Source: Streptomyces albireticuli (lineage in GTDB: Bacteria > Actinomycetota > Actinomycetes > Streptomycetales > Streptomycetaceae). From it: a DNA stretch of 64,000 nucleotides. Positions within the stretch are counted from its first letter, which is position 1. Every line of letters starts with the position of its first letter. The DNA lies in the NCBI RefSeq assembly GCF_021228125.1, contig NZ_JAJQQS010000003.1:620001-684000 (forward strand), given 5' to 3'. The notes beneath the pieces are model-generated. The model was not told the DNA's origin. It saw nothing but the letters and a program-made list of their open reading frames with translations, and made no database searches. Positions 8,385 to 16,413 of this stretch are shown in pieces. A program made the position numbers and the translations under genes.

Positions 8385-9588
8385 CGCCCTCTACCTCACC
8401 TTCTCCGCGATCACCTGGTGCATCGTCGGTTACAAGGCCCGCGCCTGGTTCCGCGACCGCGGCAACGTCGACCTGGGCCTCACGGCCCTGATGACCTCCG
8501 GCGTGCCCATCGTCTTCCTCTTCTCCGCGCCCAGCGTCTACCGCGCCTTCGACCGCCTGACCGGCGTGGCCAACCTGGCCATGGTCTTCCTCTACTCGGC
8601 CGTGGTGCTGTTCGCGTCCGGCGCCACCGTGCTGCTCCTGCGCTGGACCAGCCGGGGCGACGCGGCCGCCGAGGCCCGCGCCGCCGCCCGGGCGAGGTTC
8701 GCGATCGCGGTGGTGGGCGTCGCCTGGCTCACGGCCGTCGTCTGCTTCGCCGTCGGCCGTCCGGACGATGTGGAGCACCCCCGCGACTTCAGCACCGCCT
8801 ACGCCGACGCGCCCGGAGTGGTCGCCTTCCTGGTGCTGTATCTGGCCATCTTCGGGACGAGCCTCGCGGGGCTCGGCGCCCTGTGCCCGCGCTACGCCGC
8901 CCGGCTCGGCCGCTCATGGCTCGCCAAGGGCCTGCGCACGCTGGCCGCGGGCTGCTGGCTCGGCCTGCTGTACTGCCTGTGCAAGCTGGTCGGCTTCGTC
9001 CTGTCCTGGACCGGCAACGAGCTCTACTGGCTGTCCAACGGCGTGGCGCCGATGAGCGCCTCGGTGGCCGCGCTGCTGGTGCTGCTCGGCTTCTCGCTGC
9101 CCGCGGCCGGCCCCCGGGTCTCCGCCTGGCGGCGGCTGCGCCGGCTGGACCCGCTCTGGCGGTCCGTCACCGCGCATGCCCCCGAGGTCACCATCGACGA
9201 GAACCGCTGGTCGGCCCGCTGGCCCTTCGCGGACCTGGAGTGGCGCGCCAACCGCCGGATGGCGGAGATCCGCGACATCCAGCGCGGCATCCGCCGCCAT
9301 GTCGAGCCGCTGGCGCTGGACCTCGCCCGGGAGAAGGCGGGCGCCGCCGGCCTGGACGAGCGGCGCACCGCCGCGGTCGTCGAGGCCGCCGCCCTGCGCC
9401 GGGGCCTCGCGAACCAGATCACCGGGCATGTGCCGGCCCCCCACGCCGACAGCGTGGTGGTGACCGTCAGCGCGGACCCGGCCGAGGAACACGAACACCT
9501 GGCCCGCGTCGCGGACGTCTACCACGACCCGCTGGTCGACGCGGTCCTCACCGACCTACGGGAGATCAGCGCGGCGAGCCGTCCCTGA
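8377..9588 (+). CDS. Multi-pass membrane protein of the MAB_1171c type
   Basis: The protein has 403 residues. About seven hydrophobic segments fill residues 1-245 (for example LYLTFSAITWCIVGY, VAFLVLYLAIFGTSLAG, AALLVLLGFSLPAAG). A cytoplasmic helical tail of about 150 residues follows (RRLDPLWRSVT, IRDIQRGIRRHVEPL). This layout matches the MAB_1171c-type putative transporter family of actinomycetes. Its ATG overlaps the stop of the HEXXH gene by 8 bp, so the three genes are translationally coupled. Transport has not been shown for the family. A signalling or sensing role for the membrane part would fit the regulator/protease neighbours. A strong hairpin at 9652-9685 closes the unit. Confidence 0.82.
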   Translation: MFDALYLTFSAITWCIVGYKARAWFRDRGNVDLGLTALMTSGVPIVFLFSAPSVYRAFDRLTGVANLAMVFLYSAVVLFASGATVLLLRWTSRGDAAAEARAAARARFAIAVVGVAWLTAVVCFAVGRPDDVEHPRDFSTAYADAPGVVAFLVLYLAIFGTSLAGLGALCPRYAARLGRSWLAKGLRTLAAGCWLGLLYCLCKLVGFVLSWTGNELYWLSNGVAPMSASVAALLVLLGFSLPAAGPRVSAWRRLRRLDPLWRSVTAHAPEVTIDENRWSARWPFADLEWRANRRMAEIRDIQRGIRRHVEPLALDLAREKAGAAGLDERRTAAVVEAAALRRGLANQITGHVPAPHADSVVVTVSADPAEEHEHLARVADVYHDPLVDAVLTDLREISAASRP

Positions 9589-9651
9589 CGGCGCGCGGCC
9601 CACAGACGAGGCGGCCATGGACGGGGGTCAAGGCCGCCTGCGCCACAGGCC

Positions 9652-9685
9652 GGCGCCGGGTCCGTCACCATACGGACCCGGCGCC
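9652..9685 (+). terminator. Intrinsic-type terminator hairpin after the three-gene cassette
   Basis: A perfect 14-bp stem (GGCGCCGGGTCCGT with ACGGACCCGGCGCC) encloses a 6-nt loop. It lies 64 bp after the membrane-protein stop and 60 bp before the P450. No U-tract follows, which is usual for high-GC actinomycetes. It separates the cassette from the P450. Confidence 0.75.
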
Positions 9686-9744
9686 GCCCGTGCGTGTCAC
9701 CCTCCGGTGCCCGGCACCCCCGCCCCTGTCTAGAGTCGGGTTCC

Positions 9745-10965
9745 ATGCAGAACTCCGCCCTGCCCGGCGCCTCCGCGCCCTTCGACCTCGCCACGCTGGT
9801 CAGCGACCCGTACGGCACCTACGCCCGGCTCCGCGAGGCCGGCCCGGTCCACCGCTTCACGGGCCCGGACGGCCGGCCCGCGTGGCTGGTCACCCGCTAC
9901 GAGGACGTCCGCGCGGGTCTCGCCGACCCCCGGCTGTCCCTGGACAAGTCCCACGCCAAGCGGGAGAACTACAGCGGCTTCTCGCTGCCGCCCGCCCTCG
10001 ACTCGAACCTGCTGAACATGGATCCGCCGGACCACACACGGGTGCGGCGGCTGGTCGTCAAGGCGTTCACCCCCGGCCGGACGGAGAAGCTCCGGGAGCC
10101 GGTGCGGCGGACGGCCGACGCGCTCCTCGACGCCGTGGAGGCCGACGGCCGCGCCGATCTGCTCGCCGCCTACGCGGGCCCGCTGCCCATCACGGTCATC
10201 TGTGACCTGCTGGGGGTGCCGCAGGAGGCCCGGAAGGACTTCCGGGCCTGGACGGACGCGATGATCGCGCCCGACCCGAAGCGCCCCCACCTGATGAAGG
10301 AGGCCATAGGCGAGCTGCTGCGCTTCTTCACCGAGCTGATCGCGGCCAAGCGCGCCGCGCCCGCTGACGACCTGCTCTCGGACCTGATCGCGGTCCGGGA
10401 CGGAGACGGCGAGGGCGACGACCGGCTCTCGGAGGACGAGCTGACCTCGCTCGCCTTCCTGATCCTCTTCGCGGGCTACGAGAACACCGTCCACCTCATC
10501 GCCAACGCCGTCCTGGCGCTCCTGGACCATCCGGAGCTGATGCGTCAGTTGCGCATGGATCCGGACGGAATGGGGGCCGCGTTCGACGAGTTCAACCGCT
10601 GGGACGGGCCCGCGCCGCTGGCGATCCGCCGCTTTCCGCTGGAAGACGTCGAGATCGGCGGTGTGACCGTGCCCGCTGGGGAGACGGTGCTGCTCGCGGT
10701 GGCCTCCGCCAACCGTGATCCTCGTCACTTCGACGATCCGGAACGGCTGGATCCGGACCGCGAGCGAAAGGGGCATCTCGGGCTGGGGCACGGCATCCAC
10801 TACTGCCTCGGCGCGCCGCTGGCCAGGATGGAGACGGAAATCGCGCTGGCAGCGCTGCTCGAGCGGTTCCCGGGGCTGACGCTCGATGTGCCACGCGAGG
10901 AGCTGGAGTGGCGGCCCTCGATACGGGCGCGTGGCTTGATTTCGCTGCCTGTTCGTTGGAATTAA
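9745..10965 (+). CDS. Cytochrome P450
   Basis: This 406-residue P450 has a soluble bacterial length. The heme-ligand loop reads HLGLGHGIHYCLGAPLAR, so the usual Phe at the start of FGxGxHxCxG is Leu here; the Cys thiolate is present. The I-helix motif is FAGYENTV: the conserved Thr of AGxxT is shifted, with Asn after the acid, so oxygen activation may rely on a substrate hydroxyl or another residue, as in EryF-like enzymes. The ExxR motif is EFNR. ATG 9745 has no Shine-Dalgarno, but a TAGAGT -10-like hexamer ends 9 nt upstream, which suggests a leaderless transcript. No ferredoxin gene is adjacent. Substrate unknown. Confidence 0.93.
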   Translation: MQNSALPGASAPFDLATLVSDPYGTYARLREAGPVHRFTGPDGRPAWLVTRYEDVRAGLADPRLSLDKSHAKRENYSGFSLPPALDSNLLNMDPPDHTRVRRLVVKAFTPGRTEKLREPVRRTADALLDAVEADGRADLLAAYAGPLPITVICDLLGVPQEARKDFRAWTDAMIAPDPKRPHLMKEAIGELLRFFTELIAAKRAAPADDLLSDLIAVRDGDGEGDDRLSEDELTSLAFLILFAGYENTVHLIANAVLALLDHPELMRQLRMDPDGMGAAFDEFNRWDGPAPLAIRRFPLEDVEIGGVTVPAGETVLLAVASANRDPRHFDDPERLDPDRERKGHLGLGHGIHYCLGAPLARMETEIALAALLERFPGLTLDVPREELEWRPSIRARGLISLPVRWN

Positions 10966-11025
10966 GCAAAGCCGAACAGATTTTTGATGCATAACCCATC
11001 GTTGATGCGGTAGAAATGTCCTCGA

Positions 11026-11063
11026 GCCCGCCCGGTGTGCATCCCCCGTCGCACCGGGCGGGC
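11026..11063. terminator. Bidirectional terminator between P450 and Yip1-like gene
   Basis: Arms GCCCGCCCGGTG (11026-11037) and CACCGGGCGGGC (11052-11063) form a perfect 12-bp stem with a 14-nt loop. The hairpin lies between the convergent P450 and Yip1-like genes, so it can serve both. Confidence 0.75.
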
Positions 11064-11119
11064 CTTCGACTTCGAGGGCCCCGCCCTCGGCGCCGCCCGC
11101 CGAAGAGCGGGTGCGGAGC

Positions 11120-11731
11120 TCAGGATCCGCCGGCCGGGAACTTCAGCAGGGCCACCGCCGCCAGCATCTGCACGCTCACCGCGGCCACCGCCTTGTGCGT
11201 CGGCAGGTGGTGCTGGCCCCGTATCAGCAGCGCGGCGAAGGCGTAGCCGAAGGCCGAGGTGATCCAGGCGGCGGCCCGCACCGCGTAGGAGTCGCCCGGC
11301 AGACACGCGTCGAGCGCCAGCCGGGGCAGGTCCGTCGCCCAGAAGATCACCACGAACAGGGTGACCGTCGGGCCGAACTTGCCGTTGCCGCCGAGCCGGC
11401 GCGCGATGGCCTGGGTGGCCACCCCCAGCAGCAGGCTCGCGAGGAGCAGCACCCCGTCGGCGAGGGCCATCGCCTCCAGGGCCTGCCCGGGGCCTACCCG
11501 CCAGCCCTCCCGGAAGGAGTCGTTGCCCAGCGTCCCCAGCGTCCCGCAGAGCAGGCACAGGAAGGTGGCGGCCCCCCAGACGCTCCGGTCCCGCGCCTCG
11601 TCGAGCACTTCGACCGGGCGGAACCAGAGCCCGAATATGAGGTGGTGCCACAGCAGCCTGCGCGGCGGCGCCGCCCGGGTGTGCGAGGACTGCGGGGGAT
11701 GGGGCGACGAGGGGGAGGGGCTCACAGGCAT
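11120..11731 (-). CDS. Yip1-family-like integral membrane protein
   Basis: This 203-residue protein has a Pro/Ser-rich N-terminus, then an HLIFGLWFRPVEVLDEA motif followed by about five hydrophobic helices (GAATFLCLLCGTLGTLG, LADGVLLLASLLLGVAT, TVTLFVVIFWATDLP, AWITSAFGYAFAALL, AVSVQMLAAVALLKF). This is the pattern of bacterial Yip1-domain proteins, whose role in bacteria is poorly known. ATG 11731 is chosen because a TAGAAC -10-like hexamer lies about 9 nt upstream, which fits a leaderless transcript. A GTG 18 nt further upstream is the alternative. It converges on the P450 gene. Confidence 0.78.
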   Translation of the reverse strand: MPVSPSPSSPHPPQSSHTRAAPPRRLLWHHLIFGLWFRPVEVLDEARDRSVWGAATFLCLLCGTLGTLGNDSFREGWRVGPGQALEAMALADGVLLLASLLLGVATQAIARRLGGNGKFGPTVTLFVVIFWATDLPRLALDACLPGDSYAVRAAAWITSAFGYAFAALLIRGQHHLPTHKAVAAVSVQMLAAVALLKFPAGGS

Positions 11732-11808
11732 GGATGCAAGTTCTATCACCCGTTCGGACCGGTCACCGGTGCCCGGGCCGGAAAACGGGCACCGCGGGTG
11801 ATCCAGGG

Positions 11809-13401
11809 TCAGACCGGCGCGGGCGCCGCGTCATCGGGGTCACCACCGGGACCGCCGCGCGGACCGGCCCCGGGCCCGGTCCCGTCACCGCTCGCGGGGC
11901 CCGGATCCCCGTCCGGGTCCACGTCCGGCCCGGTGTCCAGGTCCCCGTCCGGGTCCACATCCGGATCAGCGGCCTCCAGATACTCCTCCGAGATCTCCCG
12001 CGGCCCGAAGGGCCACACCTTCTCGTACCGCGCCCACAGCAGGAACGCCACACAGCCCGCCGCGACCCATGCCAGCGACCATTCGATGGGGTGCCGGCCG
12101 GGCGAGTTCTTGTCCGCGTAGCCGTAGATCACCAGCCAGCCCACCAGCGCCACGAAGCTGGGCAGCGGATAGAGCCACATGCGGTACGGGCGCCGCAGCG
12201 CCGGCTGACGGCGGCGCAGCACCGTCACGGCCAGCACCTGTGCCAGGGCCTGCACGATCACCATCACCGTGGTCAGCAACTGGATCAGCGTCGCCAGATC
12301 CGTATGACGGCCGATCAGAAAGCCGACGGCGGTGACGGCGCCCATCGACGCCAGGCCGAGGACCGGGAAGCGGTGCCGTGGGTGCAGCTTGCCGAAGGAG
12401 CCGAAGAAGACCTTGTCCCGCGCGGCGTCGTAGGGCACCCGGGACCCGCCGAGCAGACCGGCCAGCACCGACGCCACGGCCGTGACGAGGATCAGCACCG
12501 TGACGGTCTTCGCCGCGCCCTCGCCCCAGGACTTCTCCAGCACCGCGGAGGCCACCGAGGAGGAGGCCGTGGAGTCCGGGTCGAGCATCTGCTTCCAGTC
12601 GATGACGCCCAGGGTGCCGATCTGGAGCAGCAGGTAGATCGCCATGATGCCGAGGATGGAGAACACGATGGCGCGTGGCAGGGTGCGCCCCGGGTTCTTG
12701 ATCTCGGCGCCCATATAGGCCGCGGTGTTGTAGCCGAGGTAGTCGTAGATGCCGATGGTCAGGCCCGCCGCGAAGCCGATCCAGAAGTGATTGGTGGTCA
12801 GCTCGAACGCGTGCGCGGGGTAGGTGAACGCCCGGTCGGGGCTGAAGTGGGTGAAGGCCGCGGTGATGACGAGCACCACGGACGCGATCATCACGCACCA
12901 CAGCACCACCGTGATCTTCGCGATGTTCTCCACCCGCCGCCACAGCACCGCGAGGATCACCGCGATGACGGCCAGCCCGACCAGGTCACCTCGGGTCTGC
13001 CCCATGTCCGGCCAGAGGTAGCCGAGGTACTGCACGAAACCGATGATCCCGGTGGACATGCCCAGCGGGATGAAGAGCATCGCCGTCCAGACGAACAGGA
13101 ACGGCATCAGCCTGCCGGTCCGGTACTGGAACGCCTGCCGCAGATAGACGTAGCTGCCGCCCGCCCCCGGCAGCGAGGCGCCCAGCTCGGCCCAGATCAG
13201 CCCGTCGGCGAGGGCCAGCACCGCGCCCGCGACGAACCCGATGACGGCCTGCGGACCGCCGAAGGCCGCCACCATCAGCGGGATGGTGACGAACGGCCCG
13301 ATGCCGCACATCTGGCTCATGTTGAGCGCGGTGGCCTGGAAGAGCCCGATGCGGCGTACGAACCCGACCCGCGGCTCCGGCCGTTGTCCCGTGTCTGCCA
13401 T
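11809..13401 (-). CDS. APC-family amino-acid permease
   Basis: The protein has 530 residues and 12 predicted membrane segments. The first carries GIGPFVTIPLMVAAFGG, like the substrate-binding unwound helix of APC transporters, and LPGAGGSYVYLRQ is the family's conserved loop. ATG 13401 has GAAAGGG 9 nt upstream. The last 50 residues form an acidic tail with repeated PDVDPDGD units (GDLDTGPDVDPDGDPG), encoded by near-identical CCGTCCGGGTCCAC blocks; its role is unknown. It probably imports an amino acid or polyamine by proton symport. It is divergent from the FAD monooxygenase gene. Confidence 0.9.
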   Translation of the reverse strand: MADTGQRPEPRVGFVRRIGLFQATALNMSQMCGIGPFVTIPLMVAAFGGPQAVIGFVAGAVLALADGLIWAELGASLPGAGGSYVYLRQAFQYRTGRLMPFLFVWTAMLFIPLGMSTGIIGFVQYLGYLWPDMGQTRGDLVGLAVIAVILAVLWRRVENIAKITVVLWCVMIASVVLVITAAFTHFSPDRAFTYPAHAFELTTNHFWIGFAAGLTIGIYDYLGYNTAAYMGAEIKNPGRTLPRAIVFSILGIMAIYLLLQIGTLGVIDWKQMLDPDSTASSSVASAVLEKSWGEGAAKTVTVLILVTAVASVLAGLLGGSRVPYDAARDKVFFGSFGKLHPRHRFPVLGLASMGAVTAVGFLIGRHTDLATLIQLLTTVMVIVQALAQVLAVTVLRRRQPALRRPYRMWLYPLPSFVALVGWLVIYGYADKNSPGRHPIEWSLAWVAAGCVAFLLWARYEKVWPFGPREISEEYLEAADPDVDPDGDLDTGPDVDPDGDPGPASGDGTGPGAGPRGGPGGDPDDAAPAPV

Positions 13402-13600
13402 GGCGGTCAGCCCTTTCTCGCGCCGGACGGTGCCGTACCCACTGCACTGGTAGCACCGGCGTGCCGGAAGCGTCCATGACCTGGACGTCGGTGAACCGTC
13501 CCGGGCGTGCTGCCACCGCCCGGACGGCGCAGTGTAGGTTCCGGGCCCGGGGGAGCGCGGGCGAACGCGGGAATCATGGGTCGGGACGTAAGGAGCGGAC

Positions 13601-14824
13601 ATGCGCGGAGCACGGGTGGCCGTCGTCGGCGGGTCGATCGCGGGGTGCGCCACCGCGCTCGCCGCGGCGCGGGCCGGCGCGGACGAGGTCGTGGTGTACG
13701 AGCGGGCGGCCGGCGGTCTCCAGGACCGGGGCGTCGGCCTCGCCGTCCACGACGACCGCTACGCCGAGCTGGCGGCGGCCGGGCACCTGGGGCCCGACGT
13801 GCCCTGGCGGCGGCTGACCCGGCGCCCCTGGATCGTGCGGGACGGCGACGCGCCCGCCGGGCGGGCGGTGGGCGTGCTGCCGTTCCCCTTCCGCTCGTAC
13901 AACTGGGGATCGCTCTGGCGGGAGTTGCGGGCGGGGCTGCCCGACGCCGTCGGCTATGTCCGAGGCGCGGCCGTCGAGCGGGTGCTGCCGGGACCGGACG
14001 GCGCCGCGCTGCGGTTCGCCGACGGGCGCACCGAGCGCTTCGACCTGGTCGTCGGCGCCGACGGCTACCGCTCGGCCGTCCGGGCCGCGACCCGCGCGGC
14101 CACCGTGCCCGTGTACGCCGGCTATCTGGCCTGGCGCGGCACCCTGCCGGTGGAACTGCTGCCCGGCCCCCGCGACGCCTGGCCCGAGCACGACGCCGCG
14201 ACCGTCGTCTTCCCGGGCGGCCATATGATCGTCTACCGCATTCCCGGCCCGGGCGGCCGGGGCACCTCCGCGAACTGGGTCTTCTACACCGCGCCGCCCG
14301 CCTCCGTCGGCCCTGCCCTCCGGGACCCCACCAGTGTGCCCGCCGGCACGGTCACCGAGGAGCTCGTCGCCCACCACGCGGCGGTCGTCGAGCGGTACTT
14401 CCCGCCGTACTGGCAGGAGGTCGTCCGGCGCACCCCGCGCTCCGGGACGTACGTCCAGCCGATCTACGACCTGGCCGTGCCGCACTACGGCGAGGGCCGG
14501 CTCGTCCTCGCCGGGGACGCGGCCGCCGTCGCCCGCCCGCACTCCGGAAGCGGCGCCGTCAAGGCCCTCCAGGACGCCGCGGTGCTGGAGCGTGTGCTGC
14601 GCGAGGCGCCGGACCTGGACGCCGCGGTCCGCGCCTACGACGCCGAACGGTCGCCCACCGGCCGGGCCGTGGTCGACGTCGGCCGCCTGCTCGGCAGGGC
14701 GCAGGTGCAGGCGACCCCCGACTGGGCGGCCATGGACCAGGAGGCCGTCGACGCCTGGTGGAGCGCGGCGGCCGACGGCGGCCGGGGCTTCGGCGGGCAC
14801 GCCCTGACGGGGCCTCGGGAGTGA
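13601..14824 (+). CDS. FAD-dependent monooxygenase (class A)
   Basis: The protein has 407 residues. An N-terminal Rossmann FAD site reads VAVVGGSIAGCATALAAARAG. The mid-protein DxG-like segment is LVVGADGYRSAVRAAT, and the second FAD motif is LAGDAAAVARPHSGSGAVKAL. These place it among aromatic-ring or N-heterocycle hydroxylases related to 2,6-dihydroxypyridine 3-monooxygenase and HpxO. Such enzymes use NAD(P)H and oxygen to hydroxylate small substrates. ATG 13601 has a good AAGGAG upstream. The permease on the other side of the shared promoter region could supply the substrate, which is a guess. Confidence 0.9.
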   Translation: MRGARVAVVGGSIAGCATALAAARAGADEVVVYERAAGGLQDRGVGLAVHDDRYAELAAAGHLGPDVPWRRLTRRPWIVRDGDAPAGRAVGVLPFPFRSYNWGSLWRELRAGLPDAVGYVRGAAVERVLPGPDGAALRFADGRTERFDLVVGADGYRSAVRAATRAATVPVYAGYLAWRGTLPVELLPGPRDAWPEHDAATVVFPGGHMIVYRIPGPGGRGTSANWVFYTAPPASVGPALRDPTSVPAGTVTEELVAHHAAVVERYFPPYWQEVVRRTPRSGTYVQPIYDLAVPHYGEGRLVLAGDAAAVARPHSGSGAVKALQDAAVLERVLREAPDLDAAVRAYDAERSPTGRAVVDVGRLLGRAQVQATPDWAAMDQEAVDAWWSAAADGGRGFGGHALTGPRE

Positions 14825-14873
14825 CCTCGCGGGTGCTTTCCGGGGTGTCCCCGGGGGCGGCCCGAGGCGCTTA

Positions 14874-14890
14874 TTGCACATCTATGGCAA
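14874..14890. promoter_or_regulatory. Candidate Nur (nickel uptake regulator) box
   Basis: TTGCAC-N5-TGGCAA (14874-14890) fits the published Nur pattern TTGCAA-N5-TTGCAA with two mismatches. TGGCAA at 14885 also pairs with TTGCCA at 14902-14907 across 11 bp, and the latter is the probable -35 element. Nur represses nickel uptake in Streptomyces when nickel is plentiful. The site lies upstream of a nickel/cobalt permease. Confidence 0.45.
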
Positions 14891-14901
14891 CTGCCACATC
14901 C

Positions 14902-14932
14902 TTGCCACAAGCGTCGGCCGGAGCGCTATGGT
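14902..14932 (+). promoter_or_regulatory. Probable promoter of the riboswitch-controlled permease
   Basis: A TTGCCA -35 element and a TATGGT -10 element are separated by 19 bp. The predicted start near 14939 coincides with the 5' edge of the cobalamin riboswitch, which supports the assignment. Confidence 0.5.
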
Positions 14933-14937
14933 GGCCC

Positions 14938-15130
14938 GGCCGTGGTGTTCGGGAAGACCGGTGACAGGCCCTCGTGGCCCGAGTCCGGAGCGGCCCTCGC
15001 CACTGTGATCGGGGAGTTCCCGTTCCGTTCCGCGCGCCGCCACGGCGCGTGGAGCCACTGGCCGCAGCCCGCGGCCGGGAAGGCAGGGGCGGGCGCGCGC
15101 GAACCCGTAAGCCAGGAGACCGGCCACGGC
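14938..15130 (+). promoter_or_regulatory. Cobalamin (B12) riboswitch
   Basis: The conserved parts appear in order: GGTGTTCGGGAAGACCGGTG, AGTCCGGAGCGG, the box GCCACTGTGATCGGGGAG near 14999, a variable arm, a second GCCACTGG, and the B12 box AGCCAGGAGACCGGCC at 15110-15125. This is the AdoCbl aptamer consensus. It precedes the nickel/cobalt permease by about 45 nt. Ligand binding is therefore expected to shut off expression, probably by hiding the ribosome site. Confidence 0.93.
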
Positions 15131-15174
15131 ATCTCACGCAATGATCCACGAGGTGCTTGGAGCGTTCACCCCCG

Positions 15175-16314
15175 ATGACCCTGCCCACCGACGCCCCCGG
15201 CGCCACCCGCGCCGACGCCCCGGGCGGCGCGCTGCCCGCTTTCCGCTGGCGCCGCCAGGACACCGTACGCACCGCCGGCCTGCTGGCGGTGATCGCCGCC
15301 CTGCACGTCGTCGCGTTCGGCGTGCTCTACCTGCTCGTCGTCCCGAACCACTACGCCGTCGGCTCCAAGGTCTACGGGGTCGGCCTCGGCATCACCGCCT
15401 ACACCCTCGGCATGCGGCACGCCTTCGACGCCGACCACATCGCCGCCATCGACAACACCACCCGCAAGCTGATGGCCGACGGCAAGCGCCCGGTCTCGGT
15501 CGGCTTCTGGTTCGCGCTCGGCCACTCCAGCGTCGTGGTCGCCATGGCGGCCCTGGTCGCGGGCGGCACCCAGGTCGCGGGGACCCTCCTCAACGAGGAG
15601 TCCACCACCCATCAGACCCTCGGCGTGGTCGGCACCACCGTCTCCGGCGGCTTCCTCTACCTCATCGCCGCCCTCAACCTCGTCGCCCTCGCGGGTATCC
15701 TGCGCATCTTCCGTGCCATGCGCGAGGGCCGTTACGACGAGCGGGAGCTGGAGCGCCACCTCGACTCCCGCGGCTTTATGAACCGTGTGCTCGGCCGCTT
15801 CACCCGCTCCATCACCCGCCCCGGCCAGATGTACCCGCTGGGCTTCCTCTTCGGCCTCGGCTTCGACACCGCCACCGAGGTCACCCTCATGGTGATGGCG
15901 GGCAGCGGGGCCGCGGCCGGCCTGCCCTGGTACGCGATCCTGTGCCTGCCGCTGCTGTTCGCCGCGGGCATGAGCCTCTTCGACACCCTCGACGGCACGT
16001 TCATGAACTTCGCCTACCAGTGGGCGTTCTCCAACCCCGTCCGCAAGGTCTACTACAACCTCACCATCACCGGGCTGTCGATCGCCGTCGCCTTCCTCAT
16101 CGGCACCATCGAGCTGGTGAGCGTCCTGCACGAGAAGCTCGGCCTCGACGACGGGCTGACCGGCTGGATCGCCGGGCTGAACCTCGACAACGTCGGCTTC
16201 GTGATCGTCGGCCTGTTCGTCGTGGTGTGGGCCGCGGCGCTGGCGTACTGGCGCTTCGGCAAGGTCGAACAGCGCTGGGCGGCGCGCACGTCGGCGGCGG
16301 CGCCCAAGGGCTGA
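15175..16314 (+). CDS. NiCoT-family nickel/cobalt permease
   Basis: The protein has 379 residues and eight membrane segments. It has the NiCoT signature RHAFDADHIAAIDN in helix II, where the His and Asp residues are essential in HoxN/NixA, and LGFDTATEV in helix V. The family carries nickel or cobalt ions inward with high affinity. Because a cobalamin riboswitch precedes it, cobalt for B12 synthesis is the likelier physiological substrate. The possible Nur box suggests nickel may also control it. ATG 15175 is chosen; a TTG six codons upstream is the alternative, because the GGAG lies 13 nt ahead of the ATG. A 16-bp hairpin follows. Confidence 0.93.
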   Translation: MTLPTDAPGATRADAPGGALPAFRWRRQDTVRTAGLLAVIAALHVVAFGVLYLLVVPNHYAVGSKVYGVGLGITAYTLGMRHAFDADHIAAIDNTTRKLMADGKRPVSVGFWFALGHSSVVVAMAALVAGGTQVAGTLLNEESTTHQTLGVVGTTVSGGFLYLIAALNLVALAGILRIFRAMREGRYDERELERHLDSRGFMNRVLGRFTRSITRPGQMYPLGFLFGLGFDTATEVTLMVMAGSGAAAGLPWYAILCLPLLFAAGMSLFDTLDGTFMNFAYQWAFSNPVRKVYYNLTITGLSIAVAFLIGTIELVSVLHEKLGLDDGLTGWIAGLNLDNVGFVIVGLFVVVWAAALAYWRFGKVEQRWAARTSAAAPKG

Positions 16315-16324
16315 CGCGGGACGC

Positions 16325-16374
16325 GTACGACGGAGGGGCCGGGCCATGGCGAGGGCGTGGCCCCTCCGTCGTAC
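16325..16374. terminator. Terminator hairpin after the nickel/cobalt permease
   Basis: GTACGACGGAGGGGCC (16325-16340) pairs perfectly with GGCCCCTCCGTCGTAC (16359-16374) over an 18-nt loop. It lies between convergent genes and can serve both strands. Confidence 0.8.
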
Positions 16375-16413
16375 GGCGGGAAGGGGCGGCGGGTGGAGGA
16401 CCCGCCCGGCCCC

